Counted from the stretch's first letter, positions 31,535-40,223 are shown. The stretch is DNA of 64,000 nt from Thermovenabulum sp049701175 (GCF_049701175.1 NZ_JBNATW010000005.1:1-64000), one strand, 5' to 3'. Translations and numbers: made by a program. The notes: generated from the sequence alone by a model not told the origin.

Positions 31535-31780
31535 TTACGGGAAACGCCATACAAGGGGTTTTAATTTTTCCTGTTTTTTTTCTAATAATACCTCTTTTTT
31601 TTCTTCAAATTTTATTACTTTTTGCTCATTTTCCCTTCTTTCTTCTTTTCCATCGGTGTCCTCCATCCTCTTTTCCTTGTCTTTATCCAAAGGATATTTA
31701 CTTAAAAAAACACTTATCCCTAATATATTAGACAGTAGCAATAGGTAGACCATTGTATTTTTTTCAATTTTCGATTCCAT
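31535..31780 (-). CDS. Small membrane-anchored hypothetical protein
   Basis: An 81-residue protein with one N-terminal membrane segment (MVYLLLLSNILGISVFLS, about 10-27) and a long, very charged tail rich in K and E (KDKEKRMEDTDGKEERREN and so on) ending LKPLVWRFP. The charge pattern suggests an exposed flexible tail. A GGGTGGGGG SD stands before the ATG. It lies 78 bases after ypeB, so it may be a third gene of the sleB-ypeB operon. Family not recognised. Confidence 0.6.
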   Translation of the reverse strand: MESKIEKNTMVYLLLLSNILGISVFLSKYPLDKDKEKRMEDTDGKEERRENEQKVIKFEEKKEVLLEKKQEKLKPLVWRFP

Positions 31781-31858
31781 AATACCCCCACCCTAATATA
31801 ACATTCTCAAATCTATTCTATTCTCGCTAATATTAATAATTTCCTAATTTTTTCTTTA

Positions 31859-33208
31859 CTACATCGTCATAGTGCCTTTTTCAGTCTCCACGACCTTCAA
31901 AATCTGCTCTTCGGTGCCATCCAATGCATTAATGTAGATAAAATATCTATCAGCTCCTAACTTAGCATCAACTTCATAACAGAACTTTTCTTTTAAAGAT
32001 GGGTCAGGAATAATAACCTTCCTTATTCTCTTTACACTGAGCCTTGAATTAATCCTTTTTAAAACATCCTCTTTGCTCAACTTAGGAGCAGGAATGACCC
32101 TCTCCATGTGATTGGTATAATAACCCATCGCATCAAAACCCACTACTTCTCCATTGTCCAAAGCCACTTCAACTTTTATAAAATCGGGATATATAATTAC
32201 ATCCTTTTGTTTTTTTGCAAAAGTAATAACGCAGGTCCCATCTTCCGTTAAAGAACCCGTTGCCTCAAAATCCTTAAAGCCTCTTTTCTCTAAAAACAAC
32301 CTGCTTTTATTCACGGCATCCTGAACAGTAAGCTTCGAGCTACCAATATCCCTTGTATTTAAAAACCACACAACATGCCCGCCCTTTTGGCTCACATCTA
32401 TTATAATAGCAGGGGAATTTTGTCCGGGCTTTGAAAAGCTTAAAGAATAAGCCGGTATATTCCCTTTAGCTGTTCCATAAAGGGAAATATCGTATTTTAT
32501 ATTTTGAGGATTATCTATAAAACTTCCTGCAATTTTTATTGCTTCATCGCTATTTATTAAGGGTCCTGTTAAACCTTTTGGAACAATATTTTCTACATGA
32601 TCAGAAAAAGGCCCATCATAGGTTATTGAAGGTGCTTCTTCTTTTAATTTTTGGTCCAGTTTTAAAAATTTATCAGCCATCCCTGCAGTTAAATTCTTTC
32701 CAATACCTAAAGCAAATCTTTTGCCTTCCCAATTTATCCTTCCTTGTGCTACATCATCCTGCAATTCTCTTAACTTTTTATTTAAATCCTGTGTCGTATC
32801 CCTGAATTTCTGAATTTTATCCCAATCCTCTTTTTTTATTTCCATACCATTTAAAGCTTTTTTAGCCAAGGAATAAGCAAAATCACCCATTTGTGCAAAA
32901 TATTTTTGTGTATAAGTTAGATCCCTATCACCTAAAGGAAGGGAAGCAATACTATCCCTTGCGCTTTCTGCCTGATGCCATATGCTCAAAAAAGTTACAA
33001 TTCTCTGCTGGTTAGAAGAAGTAACCATGCTTTTGGATAAAAGCAGATTCAAATTATTTACCTGTTCCAATAAATTAAAGAAGCCCTTCTGATAACTGGC
33101 TTCCAATAAATTTTGCGCCTCAGTCACCCTGCTTTGCATCACTAAAAAAACAAGTACAAAAACTAAAACTAAAAATACACCTGCTGCCCATGGTAGATAT
33201 TTTCTCAA
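31859..33208 (-). CDS. ypeB: Germination protein YpeB
   Basis: Spore protein that stabilises and localises the cortex-lytic enzyme SleB; 449 residues. An N-terminal membrane segment (about 5-24) is followed by a helical domain (RVTEAQNLLEASYQKGFF) and then repeated PepSY-like domains (for example PLINSDEAIKIAGSFID, LSKEDVLKRINSRLSV). I chose the TTG at 33208, since AAGGAGGTG lies just before it and inside the frame of the earlier ATG at 33238. The latter would overlap sleB. Directly downstream of sleB, as in Bacillus. Confidence 0.92.
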   Translation of the reverse strand: MRKYLPWAAGVFLVLVFVLVFLVMQSRVTEAQNLLEASYQKGFFNLLEQVNNLNLLLSKSMVTSSNQQRIVTFLSIWHQAESARDSIASLPLGDRDLTYTQKYFAQMGDFAYSLAKKALNGMEIKKEDWDKIQKFRDTTQDLNKKLRELQDDVAQGRINWEGKRFALGIGKNLTAGMADKFLKLDQKLKEEAPSITYDGPFSDHVENIVPKGLTGPLINSDEAIKIAGSFIDNPQNIKYDISLYGTAKGNIPAYSLSFSKPGQNSPAIIIDVSQKGGHVVWFLNTRDIGSSKLTVQDAVNKSRLFLEKRGFKDFEATGSLTEDGTCVITFAKKQKDVIIYPDFIKVEVALDNGEVVGFDAMGYYTNHMERVIPAPKLSKEDVLKRINSRLSVKRIRKVIIPDPSLKEKFCYEVDAKLGADRYFIYINALDGTEEQILKVVETEKGTMTM

Positions 33209-33221
33209 ATTAATCACCTCC

Positions 33222-33722
33222 TTACCTTCCGAATACATGCCTACCTATTTGAACAATTATCTTCCTTGTCCAGATCCATGGACTTACAACTTTATAAGGA
33301 TTCCAAAAAAACAAACTGCCATAGGTGGGATCAAAACCGTTCAAAGCATCCCTTGCCGCATTAAAATTGGTCCTTGAGGGATATACAGCCCAAATCTGTC
33401 CATTGGAAACCGATTCGAAAGCCCGGGGTTGAAAAATAACTCCAGGGATGGAATTTGGAAACTTTGGACTTTTTACACGATTAATAACAACCGCTGCCAC
33501 ACCTACCTGCCCCCTATAAGGCTCTCCTCGGGCTTCTCCCGATACAAGGCGAGCCAAAAGCACATAATCACTGCTCCTAACCGTCACGAGAGCATTTTTT
33601 TGGGAATATATTTCCTTTGAAAAAACACTATCTTCTTCTTTGTAAACTAAAAAATATAAGGATACAACAGCTATTATCAAAGCAAGCGAAATTATAATCA
33701 AGGTATTTTTATTAACTTTCAT
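33222..33722 (-). CDS. sleB: Spore cortex-lytic enzyme SleB-like
   Basis: Lytic transglycosylase-type hydrolase that degrades the spore cortex during germination; 166 residues. It has a membrane or signal segment (TLIIISLALIIAVVSLYFLV, about 7-26) and the Hydrolase_2 core with LARLVSGEARGEPYRGQVGV (catalytic E63) and AAVVINRVKSPKFPNSI. Unlike longer SleB it has no peptidoglycan-binding repeat. A GGGGACAGC-type SD (weak) precedes the ATG. Followed by ypeB, which supports the assignment over the related CwlJ, which lacks a signal segment. Confidence 0.88.
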   Translation of the reverse strand: MKVNKNTLIIISLALIIAVVSLYFLVYKEEDSVFSKEIYSQKNALVTVRSSDYVLLARLVSGEARGEPYRGQVGVAAVVINRVKSPKFPNSIPGVIFQPRAFESVSNGQIWAVYPSRTNFNAARDALNGFDPTYGSLFFWNPYKVVSPWIWTRKIIVQIGRHVFGR

Positions 33723-33866
33723 GCTGTCCCCTCCCTTTTATACATTTTTCATCTCTAATTATTTTTCTTAAAAATGATAATCTTTATTCTCACCTTTTAA
33801 CATCAAAGGAACATATTATATTTTTAGAATCAATGTTTTTATTAAATAAAAGAGGGTGAACATTAT

Positions 33867-33980
33867 ATGGAAGAAAGCAATAAAAATAAATCTCATTCAA
33901 CAAATCCTTTTATTTTGTTTTTAATACTTATACTTTTAATAAAATCCTTTGAAACTGCCGGATTTTTTAATAAAAACTGA
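33867..33980 (+). CDS. 37-residue membrane peptide
   Basis: A small peptide with a hydrophilic start (MEESNKNKSHSTNP) and one hydrophobic stretch (FILFLILILLIKSFETAG). AGAGGGTG lies seven bases before the ATG. It is the first of three small plus-strand genes that diverge from sleB. The hydrophobic stretch is close to that of the 21-residue peptide at 34710. I do not know the family; small spore proteins are an attractive comparison only. Confidence 0.6.
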   Translation: MEESNKNKSHSTNPFILFLILILLIKSFETAGFFNKN

Positions 33981-34002
33981 AAAGAAAAGCGGAGGGATAT
34001 TC

Positions 34003-34212
34003 TTGAAAATTTTAAATATAAAAGATGAGGAGATAAATCTTTTGCAAGCCTTAAAGCCCTTTTTAAATTCTAAAGCACAAGAGATGGTTGAGTTAGTTAC
34101 TGTAGTTTTAAACATATTTAAACCCGAAGAACCCGATGTCCCTATTAATATTCAGGCTTTAAATACTTTATTGTCGATGGTAGATGAAAAAAAGGAATCT
34201 CAAAGTTCATGA
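34003..34212 (+). CDS. Small hypothetical protein
   Basis: A 69-residue mostly helical protein, starting MKILNIKDEEINLLQALKPF and containing SKAQEMVELVTVVLNIFKPE. An upstream ATG at 33949 lies within the previous peptide gene. The TTG at 34003 has GGAGGG six bases before it and was chosen. It follows the 37-residue peptide by 22 bases and ends in a terminator hairpin. No family recognised and no membrane segment, though the middle is amphipathic. Confidence 0.55.
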   Translation: MKILNIKDEEINLLQALKPFLNSKAQEMVELVTVVLNIFKPEEPDVPINIQALNTLLSMVDEKKESQSS

Positions 34213-34218
34213 AATTTT

Positions 34219-34245
34219 ATTCAAAGGGCAATTTTGCCCTTTTTT
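34219..34245 (+). terminator. Terminator of the small plus-strand operon
   Basis: AAAGGGCAA/TTGCCCTTT arms meet over a short loop and are followed by TTTTATTATTC, 6 bases after the small gene stop. Confidence 0.7.
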
Positions 34246-34324
34246 ATTATTCTATTTGCCCTAAAATATGCATAAAAATTATATAAAATACTATTTAATT
34301 AATGATTTTTTGGGGGGAACAGCT

Positions 34325-34678
34325 TTGCAAAACAATGAAAATGAAAATTATGGTATCAATCTTGCAAACCTTGTCATGGAAATAATCCAGGGCAAAAGGG
34401 GATATAGCCTCAATGAAATAATAAGCTTAATTGCCCTTACCAATCTCCTCGGTATCATTAGTTTCATGAATAATCAAGATATTAGGCTTGAAGTAAAAAA
34501 TACAAAAGGCTCCTTTGATATTAAAGATTTGGCTGCAGTACTGTTAAGCAACCTTCCCGGCAGCCAGGATAAAAAAATAAATCCTGCTGTTTTACTTAAT
34601 CTTGTAAAAGCGCTTTCTTCCGATTCACCCAGCGAAAATAAAAGCCAAAAAAATGAGAATGAAAATAAAAATAATTAA
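34325..34678 (+). CDS. Hypothetical protein, 117 residues
   Basis: Begins MQNNENENYGINLANLVMEI and ends in an asparagine/lysine-rich tail (SENKSQKNENENKNN). The middle is hydrophobic and helical (LNEIISLIALTNLLGIISFM), then DIKDLAAVLLSNLP. The TTG at 34325 was chosen because GGGGGGAA is seven bases before it; the upstream ATG at 34268 has no SD. It is a separate unit from the two small genes before it. Function unknown. Confidence 0.55.
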   Translation: MQNNENENYGINLANLVMEIIQGKRGYSLNEIISLIALTNLLGIISFMNNQDIRLEVKNTKGSFDIKDLAAVLLSNLPGSQDKKINPAVLLNLVKALSSDSPSENKSQKNENENKNN

Positions 34679-34681
34679 AGA

Positions 34682-34701
34682 AGGGCCGATTTTACGGCCC
34701 T
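34682..34701. terminator. Bidirectional terminator hairpin
   Basis: AGGGCCG/CGGCCCT arms over a six-base loop close both the 34325 gene (plus strand, T run after) and the 34710 peptide (minus strand). Confidence 0.72.
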
Positions 34702-34709
34702 TTAATTTT

Positions 34710-34775
34710 TTAGAAATTATCTCCCAACAGTAATAAAATGAGAATCAGGAAAATCACAAATGCCTTCCTATCCAT
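34710..34775 (-). CDS. 21-residue hydrophobic membrane peptide
   Basis: A very small open frame with start MDRKAFVIFLILILLLLGDNF, too short for usual gene calling. GCAAGGAGGGAAC precedes the ATG with good spacing, and a terminator follows the stop. One basic N-terminal patch and one membrane segment are all it has. It lies 32 bases after the rng stop and may be its last operon gene. Resemblance to the 37-residue peptide at 33867 (FILFLILILL and FVIFLILILL) suggests they are related in function. Confidence 0.5.
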   Translation of the reverse strand: MDRKAFVIFLILILLLLGDNF

Positions 34776-34807
34776 AAAGTTCCCTCCTTGCTTTATTGCT
34801 AATAACA

Positions 34808-36085
34808 TCATATGCACGGAGGGCAATTTTGGTTACTGTAGGAAATTATTTTGCCACTGCCTTCGCAATACGGACAGACCTTGCCGAGTATTTCATAAAT
34901 ACTCTGCCTTATTTTTTTCCTTGTTACCTCAACCAGCCCTAAAGCTGTAATATCCAATATCTGAGTTTTTGTTCTGTCTTTTTTAAATTGAGCGTCCAAA
35001 TACTCCAAGACCTTTCTTTTGTGTTCTTCCGATGCCATATCGATAAAGTCTATAAGGATAATTCCTCCTATATCCCTTAATCTAATCTGTTTTGCAATCT
35101 CTTTAGCTGCTTCCAGATTAGTAGTCAACACCGTATCTTCTAAATCAACACTCCCTATGTATTTGCCGGTATTAACGTCAATTACTGTCAAAGCTTCAGT
35201 CTTATCAATTACTATATATCCACCAGATTTTAACCAGACCTTCTTGGATAAAGCTTTTTCAATTTCCTTTTCTATATTAAAATATTTAAAAAGATCCAAC
35301 CTGTTTTCATAAAATACTACTTTTTCTTTAAATTCAGGAGCGATATTTTTACAATAATCTATAATTTTTTCATAAGCCTCTTTTTCATTTACGTGAAATT
35401 TTGCAACTTCATTGGTAAAAATGTCTCTTGCAATCCTTAATAAAAAATCCATATCCTTGTAAATAAGAGCAGGGCTCTTCAAATCCTTTGCACTTTTTTT
35501 TATATCTTCCCATAATCTTATTAAATACTTTAAATCCTCTTCAAGTTCTTCTTTTGTACAGGCTTCTGCAGCTGTTCTTATTATTATTCCATAAGGCGGT
35601 ACCTTTATGTCATTGACTATGGTTTTAAGCCTTTCCCTTTCCTTTTCATCTTCAATTCTTCTTGAAATCCCTATATTGTCAACAAGGGGCATTAGAACTA
35701 AAAACCTTCCTGCAAGGGTAATATTCGTAGTAACTCTGGCTCCTTTAGTCCCCATGGGGTCTTTGATTACCTGCACAACCACATCTTGCCCCGGCTTTAG
35801 CATTTCATTTATTGAAAAAGCATCGACTTTTTCAAAGATTTCTCCGTCATCCACCATATCCCTTTTTATATCTCCAACATATAAAAAGGCATTTTTGTCA
35901 AGTCCAATATTGATAAAAGCCGCCTGCATTCCCTTTAATACATTTGCTACTCTACCCTTATAAATATTTCCGACAATACTCTCATTCAATCGCTTTTCTA
36001 TATAAAGTTCTACGAGTTCCCCGTCTTCTACTACGCCAACCTTAATTAGCTCTTTACCTATATCTGCTACTATCTCCTTTGGCAT
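34808..36085 (-). CDS. rng: Ribonuclease G/E family protein
   Basis: RNA endonuclease for 16S rRNA and mRNA processing; 425 residues. The S1 domain (about 36-120, VGNIYKGRVANVLKGMQAAF) is followed by the catalytic DNase I-like part with TVIDVNTGKYIG and IGGIILIDFIDM (acidic metal ligands). The zinc-link type CPYCEGSGK and a final CPPC are at the end. It is shorter than usual (family about 480-500) because the part beyond the zinc link is missing. Rng is found in many Clostridia but not B. subtilis. It sits after the DUF2344 gene with 20 bases between. Confidence 0.9.
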   Translation of the reverse strand: MPKEIVADIGKELIKVGVVEDGELVELYIEKRLNESIVGNIYKGRVANVLKGMQAAFINIGLDKNAFLYVGDIKRDMVDDGEIFEKVDAFSINEMLKPGQDVVVQVIKDPMGTKGARVTTNITLAGRFLVLMPLVDNIGISRRIEDEKERERLKTIVNDIKVPPYGIIIRTAAEACTKEELEEDLKYLIRLWEDIKKSAKDLKSPALIYKDMDFLLRIARDIFTNEVAKFHVNEKEAYEKIIDYCKNIAPEFKEKVVFYENRLDLFKYFNIEKEIEKALSKKVWLKSGGYIVIDKTEALTVIDVNTGKYIGSVDLEDTVLTTNLEAAKEIAKQIRLRDIGGIILIDFIDMASEEHKRKVLEYLDAQFKKDRTKTQILDITALGLVEVTRKKIRQSIYEILGKVCPYCEGSGKIISYSNQNCPPCI

Positions 36086-36105
36086 ACCTTCAACTCCCCG
36101 TTATT

Positions 36106-36777
36106 CTACATAGGAAAAATCCTTTTCCCATTTTCTTCAAAAAAAGTCTCATTTCGATGAATATAAACTGTTGCTTCCCCAATATTTTCTACTATTAATG
36201 GAATGATCATAAAAGGATTTGCGCTGCCTCCCTGACCAGTGCTTAATTCCATTACTATTTGCGCTTGAGTCAGCTTAAATTCTTCCAAAAAAATACCATG
36301 TATTAAAGGTGCTATGTTTACCAATTTTTCTTCTTCATGAGTCTTTTTCTTTACATAAATTTCCTCGCTTTTTTTTATTCCTTCAATTGCTTTTTCCAGA
36401 GCTTCTTTTCCAATATTGTTTTCATAAAAAAGTTCAACGGTAAAAATCGATCTATTCAATTTATGAAGGGGTATTAACCCATTTTTCTGTCTAACGTGTA
36501 AAACCCTTAACCCTTCTGGAAGTACATTGTTCAATTGTCTTTTTAAAAATTCTTCAGGTAGTATTTCTTCAAACTCTACATCCAAATATTCCGCATCGCT
36601 TGTAATACCTACAGCTAATGCAGGGCCATAGATAATAATAGGTTTTTTGTTGTAACCTTGAGAATACTTTACCTTAAGTTTTGCCCTTCTTAAAGCTCTC
36701 TCAATAGTCCTTGCAAAATCCAACTGAGAAATGTATTTAACTTCCCTTCCCTTAGATAATCTAAATCTATACTCCAC
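36106..36777 (-). CDS. TIGR03936/DUF2344 radical-SAM-linked protein
   Basis: A 223-residue protein of the DUF2344 family, usually encoded directly after, or fused to, the TIGR03960-type radical-SAM protein. Typical starts are SKGREVKYISQLDFARTIER and ALRRAKLKVKYSQGYNKKPI. The family is conserved next to rng in Clostridia; its function is unknown. The start GTG overlaps the radical-SAM gene by eleven bases. A role in rRNA or RNA processing with Rng has been a natural guess but is not shown. Confidence 0.85.
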   Translation of the reverse strand: MEYRFRLSKGREVKYISQLDFARTIERALRRAKLKVKYSQGYNKKPIIIYGPALAVGITSDAEYLDVEFEEILPEEFLKRQLNNVLPEGLRVLHVRQKNGLIPLHKLNRSIFTVELFYENNIGKEALEKAIEGIKKSEEIYVKKKTHEEEKLVNIAPLIHGIFLEEFKLTQAQIVMELSTGQGGSANPFMIIPLIVENIGEATVYIHRNETFFEENGKRIFPM

Positions 36778-38617
36778 ACTTTATCCCCTTCCCTAATTTC
36801 AAAATACCGCAGTTGTTACAGCGATTATATCGGCAATCGGGCGTAAAAACTGCTTCAAAGGCCCTTTCTCTTTCCTTTAATAAAAATTCCCTCTCAATTC
36901 CCGGATCTATAATTTCCCACGGGAAATATTCATCTTCCTTCCTTTTTCTTAAAGCATAAAACTCAGGGTCAACCTTTGCTTCTTTAAAAGCTTCCATCCA
37001 TTTGTTGAAAGAAAATAATTCATTCCATCCATCGAATTTGCATCCTTTTTCATGAGCTTTAAAGAGCACTTCTCCGAGTCTCCTGTCTCCCCTTGAGAAC
37101 ACTGCCTCTAAAAAACTTAGATACCTATCATGCCAATTGTAATTTATTCCAGGTCCCTTTAAAATTTTCTTTAAAAAATTTTGACGTCTTTCCATCTCAT
37201 CCAAGGAAATTTGCGGTTCCCATTGGAATGGGGTAAAAGGCTTAGGTACAAATACTGAAGTGCTAATCGTAACTTGCAAACCTTTAGCAGTTCCCTTTAT
37301 TTTTTTGTATTCATTAACCACCTCTTTTGCCAAGTCCGCAATTCCTTCTAAGTCTTCATAAGTTTCTGTAGGAAGGCCTATCATAAAATAAAGTTTTACA
37401 TTATTCCAACCTGCTAAAAATGCTCCCCTGACGGAACAGATTAAATCCTCCTTGGTTACACCTTTATTTATCACATTTCTCAGTCTTTGTGTACCCGCTT
37501 CAGGTGCAAAAGTAAGGCCGCTTTTTTTAATTTCCTGAATCTTTTTTGCAATATCCAATGTAAAAGAATCGATTCTTAAAGACGGCAATGAAATGCCCAC
37601 TGCACAGTTCCTGAATTCATCTGTTAAAATCTCCACCAATTCTTTTAAAGCCGAATAATCGCTGGTACTCAAAGAAGCCAAGGATATTTCTTCATATCCG
37701 GTATTATCTATGATCTCCTTTGCCAAACTTTTTAGTCTTTCAACGCTCTTTTCCCTGACCGGCCTATAAATCATACCGGCCTGGCAAAATCTACACCCTC
37801 TCGTACAACCCCTGAAAATCTCGAGCACCGCCCTGTCGTGTACAATATCCATATACGGCACAATAAATTTTGTGGGATAAAAAACACGATCTAAATCCTT
37901 TACAATCCTTTTTTTGATTCTTTTAGGAAGTGTATCATATAGGGGTTTAATTTCCTTTAAAGTGCCATCATCATTATATAAAGGTTTGTACAAACTCGGG
38001 ACATAAATACCTTCTATCTGTGCCAATTTTAGCAAAAATTCCTGTCTATTAAAGTTTTTAACCTTGCATTCCAAATATAAATCTATTATATCATGAATAA
38101 CCTCTTCCGCTTCTCCTATCACGAAAAAATCTATTATATCAGATAAGGGTTCTGGATTATAAGCACACGGCCCACCAGCCATTATAATAGGATGATTGTC
38201 GCTTCTGTCTTTTGCCCTCAAGGGTATATGGGAAAGTTCAAGCATGTTTAAAACATTAGAATAGCTCATTTCGTATTGTAAAGAAAATCCTACAAAGTCA
38301 AATTCCTTTAAAGGAGTTTTACTTTCCAAACTAAAAAGGGGGATATTTTTACTTCGCATTATTTCTTCAAAATCTATCCATGGTGCAAAAACCCTTTCAG
38401 CAAAAACATCATCCCTATTATTTAATATGTGATAAAGAATCTTCAACCCTAAATGTGACATGCCTACTTCGTATAAATCTGGAAATGCAAGGGCAACCCT
38501 TACTTTAAACTCTCCCTCATTTTTTTTTATACTGTTCAATTCATTTCCAATGTACCTTGTAGGTTTTGAGACCTTATGTAGAACTTTATCCAAAGTATTT
38601 TCTAAGTTCAATTTCAA
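36767..38617 (-). CDS. TIGR03960-family radical-SAM protein
   Basis: Large radical-SAM enzyme, 616 residues. The N-terminal B12-binding-like part (about 40-190, KVRVALAFPDLYEVGMSHLG, FVIGEAEEVIHDI) is followed by the radical-SAM core with IFRGCTRGCRFCQAGMIYRP (cluster cysteines CxxxCxxC). The C-terminal end has CRYNRCNNCGIL. Reaction unknown; the family is found next to DUF2344 and rng. The start is probably TTG with an AGGAGGAG SD; another TTG six bases later is also possible. Overlaps DUF2344 gene. Confidence 0.88.
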   Translation of the reverse strand: MKLNLENTLDKVLHKVSKPTRYIGNELNSIKKNEGEFKVRVALAFPDLYEVGMSHLGLKILYHILNNRDDVFAERVFAPWIDFEEIMRSKNIPLFSLESKTPLKEFDFVGFSLQYEMSYSNVLNMLELSHIPLRAKDRSDNHPIIMAGGPCAYNPEPLSDIIDFFVIGEAEEVIHDIIDLYLECKVKNFNRQEFLLKLAQIEGIYVPSLYKPLYNDDGTLKEIKPLYDTLPKRIKKRIVKDLDRVFYPTKFIVPYMDIVHDRAVLEIFRGCTRGCRFCQAGMIYRPVREKSVERLKSLAKEIIDNTGYEEISLASLSTSDYSALKELVEILTDEFRNCAVGISLPSLRIDSFTLDIAKKIQEIKKSGLTFAPEAGTQRLRNVINKGVTKEDLICSVRGAFLAGWNNVKLYFMIGLPTETYEDLEGIADLAKEVVNEYKKIKGTAKGLQVTISTSVFVPKPFTPFQWEPQISLDEMERRQNFLKKILKGPGINYNWHDRYLSFLEAVFSRGDRRLGEVLFKAHEKGCKFDGWNELFSFNKWMEAFKEAKVDPEFYALRKRKEDEYFPWEIIDPGIEREFLLKERERAFEAVFTPDCRYNRCNNCGILKLGKGIKCGV

Positions 38618-38652
38618 TTCTCCTCCTGTTATACCGTTTCTTATTTAACTTT

Positions 38653-39009
38653 TTATATTTGCCCTATTTTTAAGTCTAACCCTTTTTTTATTATGTTGTC
38701 AAATATTTCCGATTCGGTCAAGAATTTTTTTATCTTTCCTTGACTATCAATAACTACAAAAATTATATAATTTTTTGGATCCGCTATTTTAATAACATCT
38801 TTTAATGGAAAATCTTCTAAAACCGCAACGCATTTTGCTTTCGAAAATCCAATTGTATTAATTTTTGTTTTGATATTAAAAAAATCAAAAATAATCCTAA
38901 AGGGCATTTCTTTTTTCACTTTTATAGCCTCAAAGAGCAAAAAAATACCAAAAACAAAATAAAAAGGAGAAAAAATCCTAAAAAAAAAAGAGAATTCCTC
39001 CAAATACAA
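38653..39009 (-). pseudogene. spoIVFB: SpoIVFB C-terminal (CBS-like) part, out of frame
   Basis: 118-residue open frame that continues the membrane-peptidase gene in another frame. Its early part, FRIFSPFYFVFGIFLLFEAI, is the expected last transmembrane segment, and the rest (VAVLEDFPLKDVIKIADPKN ... FLTESEIFDNIIKKGL) looks like the CBS-domain tail of SpoIVFB. Reading changes frame at a ten-T run (38980-38990 region). Removing one T joins the two parts in frame. It is either a homopolymer sequencing error, transcriptional slippage, or a real disruption. Confidence 0.65.
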
Positions 39010-39538
39010 TGAAAAACAATGAAATTATAACACTTAATATAACAGCAATATTTATGGATTTTTCGAAATTTATATTTTGAAATAACCATATCAGGAAAAT
39101 TCTCCCCCCATCAAGAGGGAATGCGGGAAGTAAGTTAAATAATGCAATGGAAATTTGTTTAGACGCAAATAGGTTGAAAAATTCACCCCATAAATGCAAT
39201 TTTTCTTTTAATGCAAAAAAGAATAAAAAGCAAATAAAATTCCCAAAAGGACCTGCAATACTTAATATCACTTCTTCTTGATAGGAAATATTTTTTATCT
39301 TTTCTAATTTTATTTTGCCTCCTATAGGCAGGAAAATTATCTCATTAACCCTTAGCATCAAAGTATTAACAGCAATAATATGACTCAATTCGTGCACTGT
39401 AAGGGCTAATATCAAAGCATAAAATTCCTTTGCATAGGGACTAAAAAGGGATATTACGATAAAAATCAAAAAAAAGTAAGAGATTTTAAGGCTGGCACCT
39501 TTTATTTTAATTATAATCCCTCCATCTTGAAGCTGCAT
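38978..39538 (-). CDS. spoIVFB: SpoIVFB-like M50 site-2 metalloprotease (N-terminal part)
   Basis: Membrane metalloprotease that processes pro-sigma-K in the mother cell, 186 residues seen here. The zinc site is ALTVHELSHIIAV (HExxH) and the third ligand is in NLLPAFPLDGGRI. Six hydrophobic segments are visible. The reading frame ends in a ten-T stretch (CTC TTT TTT TTT TAG), where the family continues with a CBS tail; see the following entry. It follows spoIVFA by 19 bases, as in B. subtilis. Confidence 0.85.
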   Translation of the reverse strand: MQLQDGGIIIKIKGASLKISYFFLIFIVISLFSPYAKEFYALILALTVHELSHIIAVNTLMLRVNEIIFLPIGGKIKLEKIKNISYQEEVILSIAGPFGNFICFLFFFALKEKLHLWGEFFNLFASKQISIALFNLLPAFPLDGGRIFLIWLFQNINFEKSINIAVILSVIISLFFIVFGGILFFF

Positions 39539-39557
39539 TACTCACACCCTTCTTTAA

Positions 39558-40223
39558 TTAATAATTTAGCCATTTTAAGGGATCTTGGGGTTCATTGTCT
39601 TTCCATACCTCAAAATGAAGATGGGGTTCTTCTGCCATTCCAGTTTTCCCTACAGAACCAATAATTTGTCCTTTTTTAACTTTGTCCTTTGTTTTCACAT
39701 ATACGTCCTTTAAGTGTGCATATAAAGTAATCATATTCCCTTCATGGGCTATTTTCACATAATTACCCAGTTCAGCATCACTTCCAACAAAAATTACCTC
39801 TCCATCTAAAACTGTATGTACTGGCGTACCCTCCGTTTGATTTATATCAATACCGTTGTGTGGCTTTAAAACCTTTTCGATAGGGTGGAGTCTTAATCCA
39901 AAACCTGAAGTAATTTTCCCATTTATAACAGGCTGTGCAAAAAGGGTTATATCGCTATTAGAGATAATTTCTCTTTTAAATAAATCTTTAAAATTTTTTA
40001 CCTCTTTAAAGGTTTGAACTACTTTTGTCAAATCATTGATGTCAATTTTTTTTAAACTCCACTCGTAATCTGCATAATATTTAGCTTTAGATATTATATT
40101 GTATTTAAAAGGCAAATTAAATTTGCTCAGTAAAAGCAAAAAAACAAGTATTGTTATAACTAATAATATTTGCCTTATATTGATAAGTTGTTGTAAAAAT
40201 CTCTTTTGAGGTTTTTCCCACAT
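39558..40223 (-). CDS. spoIVFA: SpoIVFA-like M23 peptidase-family protein
   Basis: Membrane protein that holds SpoIVFB inactive until the right stage of spore formation; 221 residues. A membrane segment (about 18-35, ILLVITILVFLLLLSK) is followed by an extracytoplasmic LytM/M23 domain. It shows TSGFGLRLHPIEKVLKPHNG, ITLYAHLKDVYVK and the final PHLHFEVWKDNEPQDP. An M23 histidine is visible in HLHFE and a first ligand in PHNGID. The ATG has AGGAGG upstream. Directly before spoIVFB. Confidence 0.9.
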   Translation of the reverse strand: MWEKPQKRFLQQLINIRQILLVITILVFLLLLSKFNLPFKYNIISKAKYYADYEWSLKKIDINDLTKVVQTFKEVKNFKDLFKREIISNSDITLFAQPVINGKITSGFGLRLHPIEKVLKPHNGIDINQTEGTPVHTVLDGEVIFVGSDAELGNYVKIAHEGNMITLYAHLKDVYVKTKDKVKKGQIIGSVGKTGMAEEPHLHFEVWKDNEPQDPLKWLNY

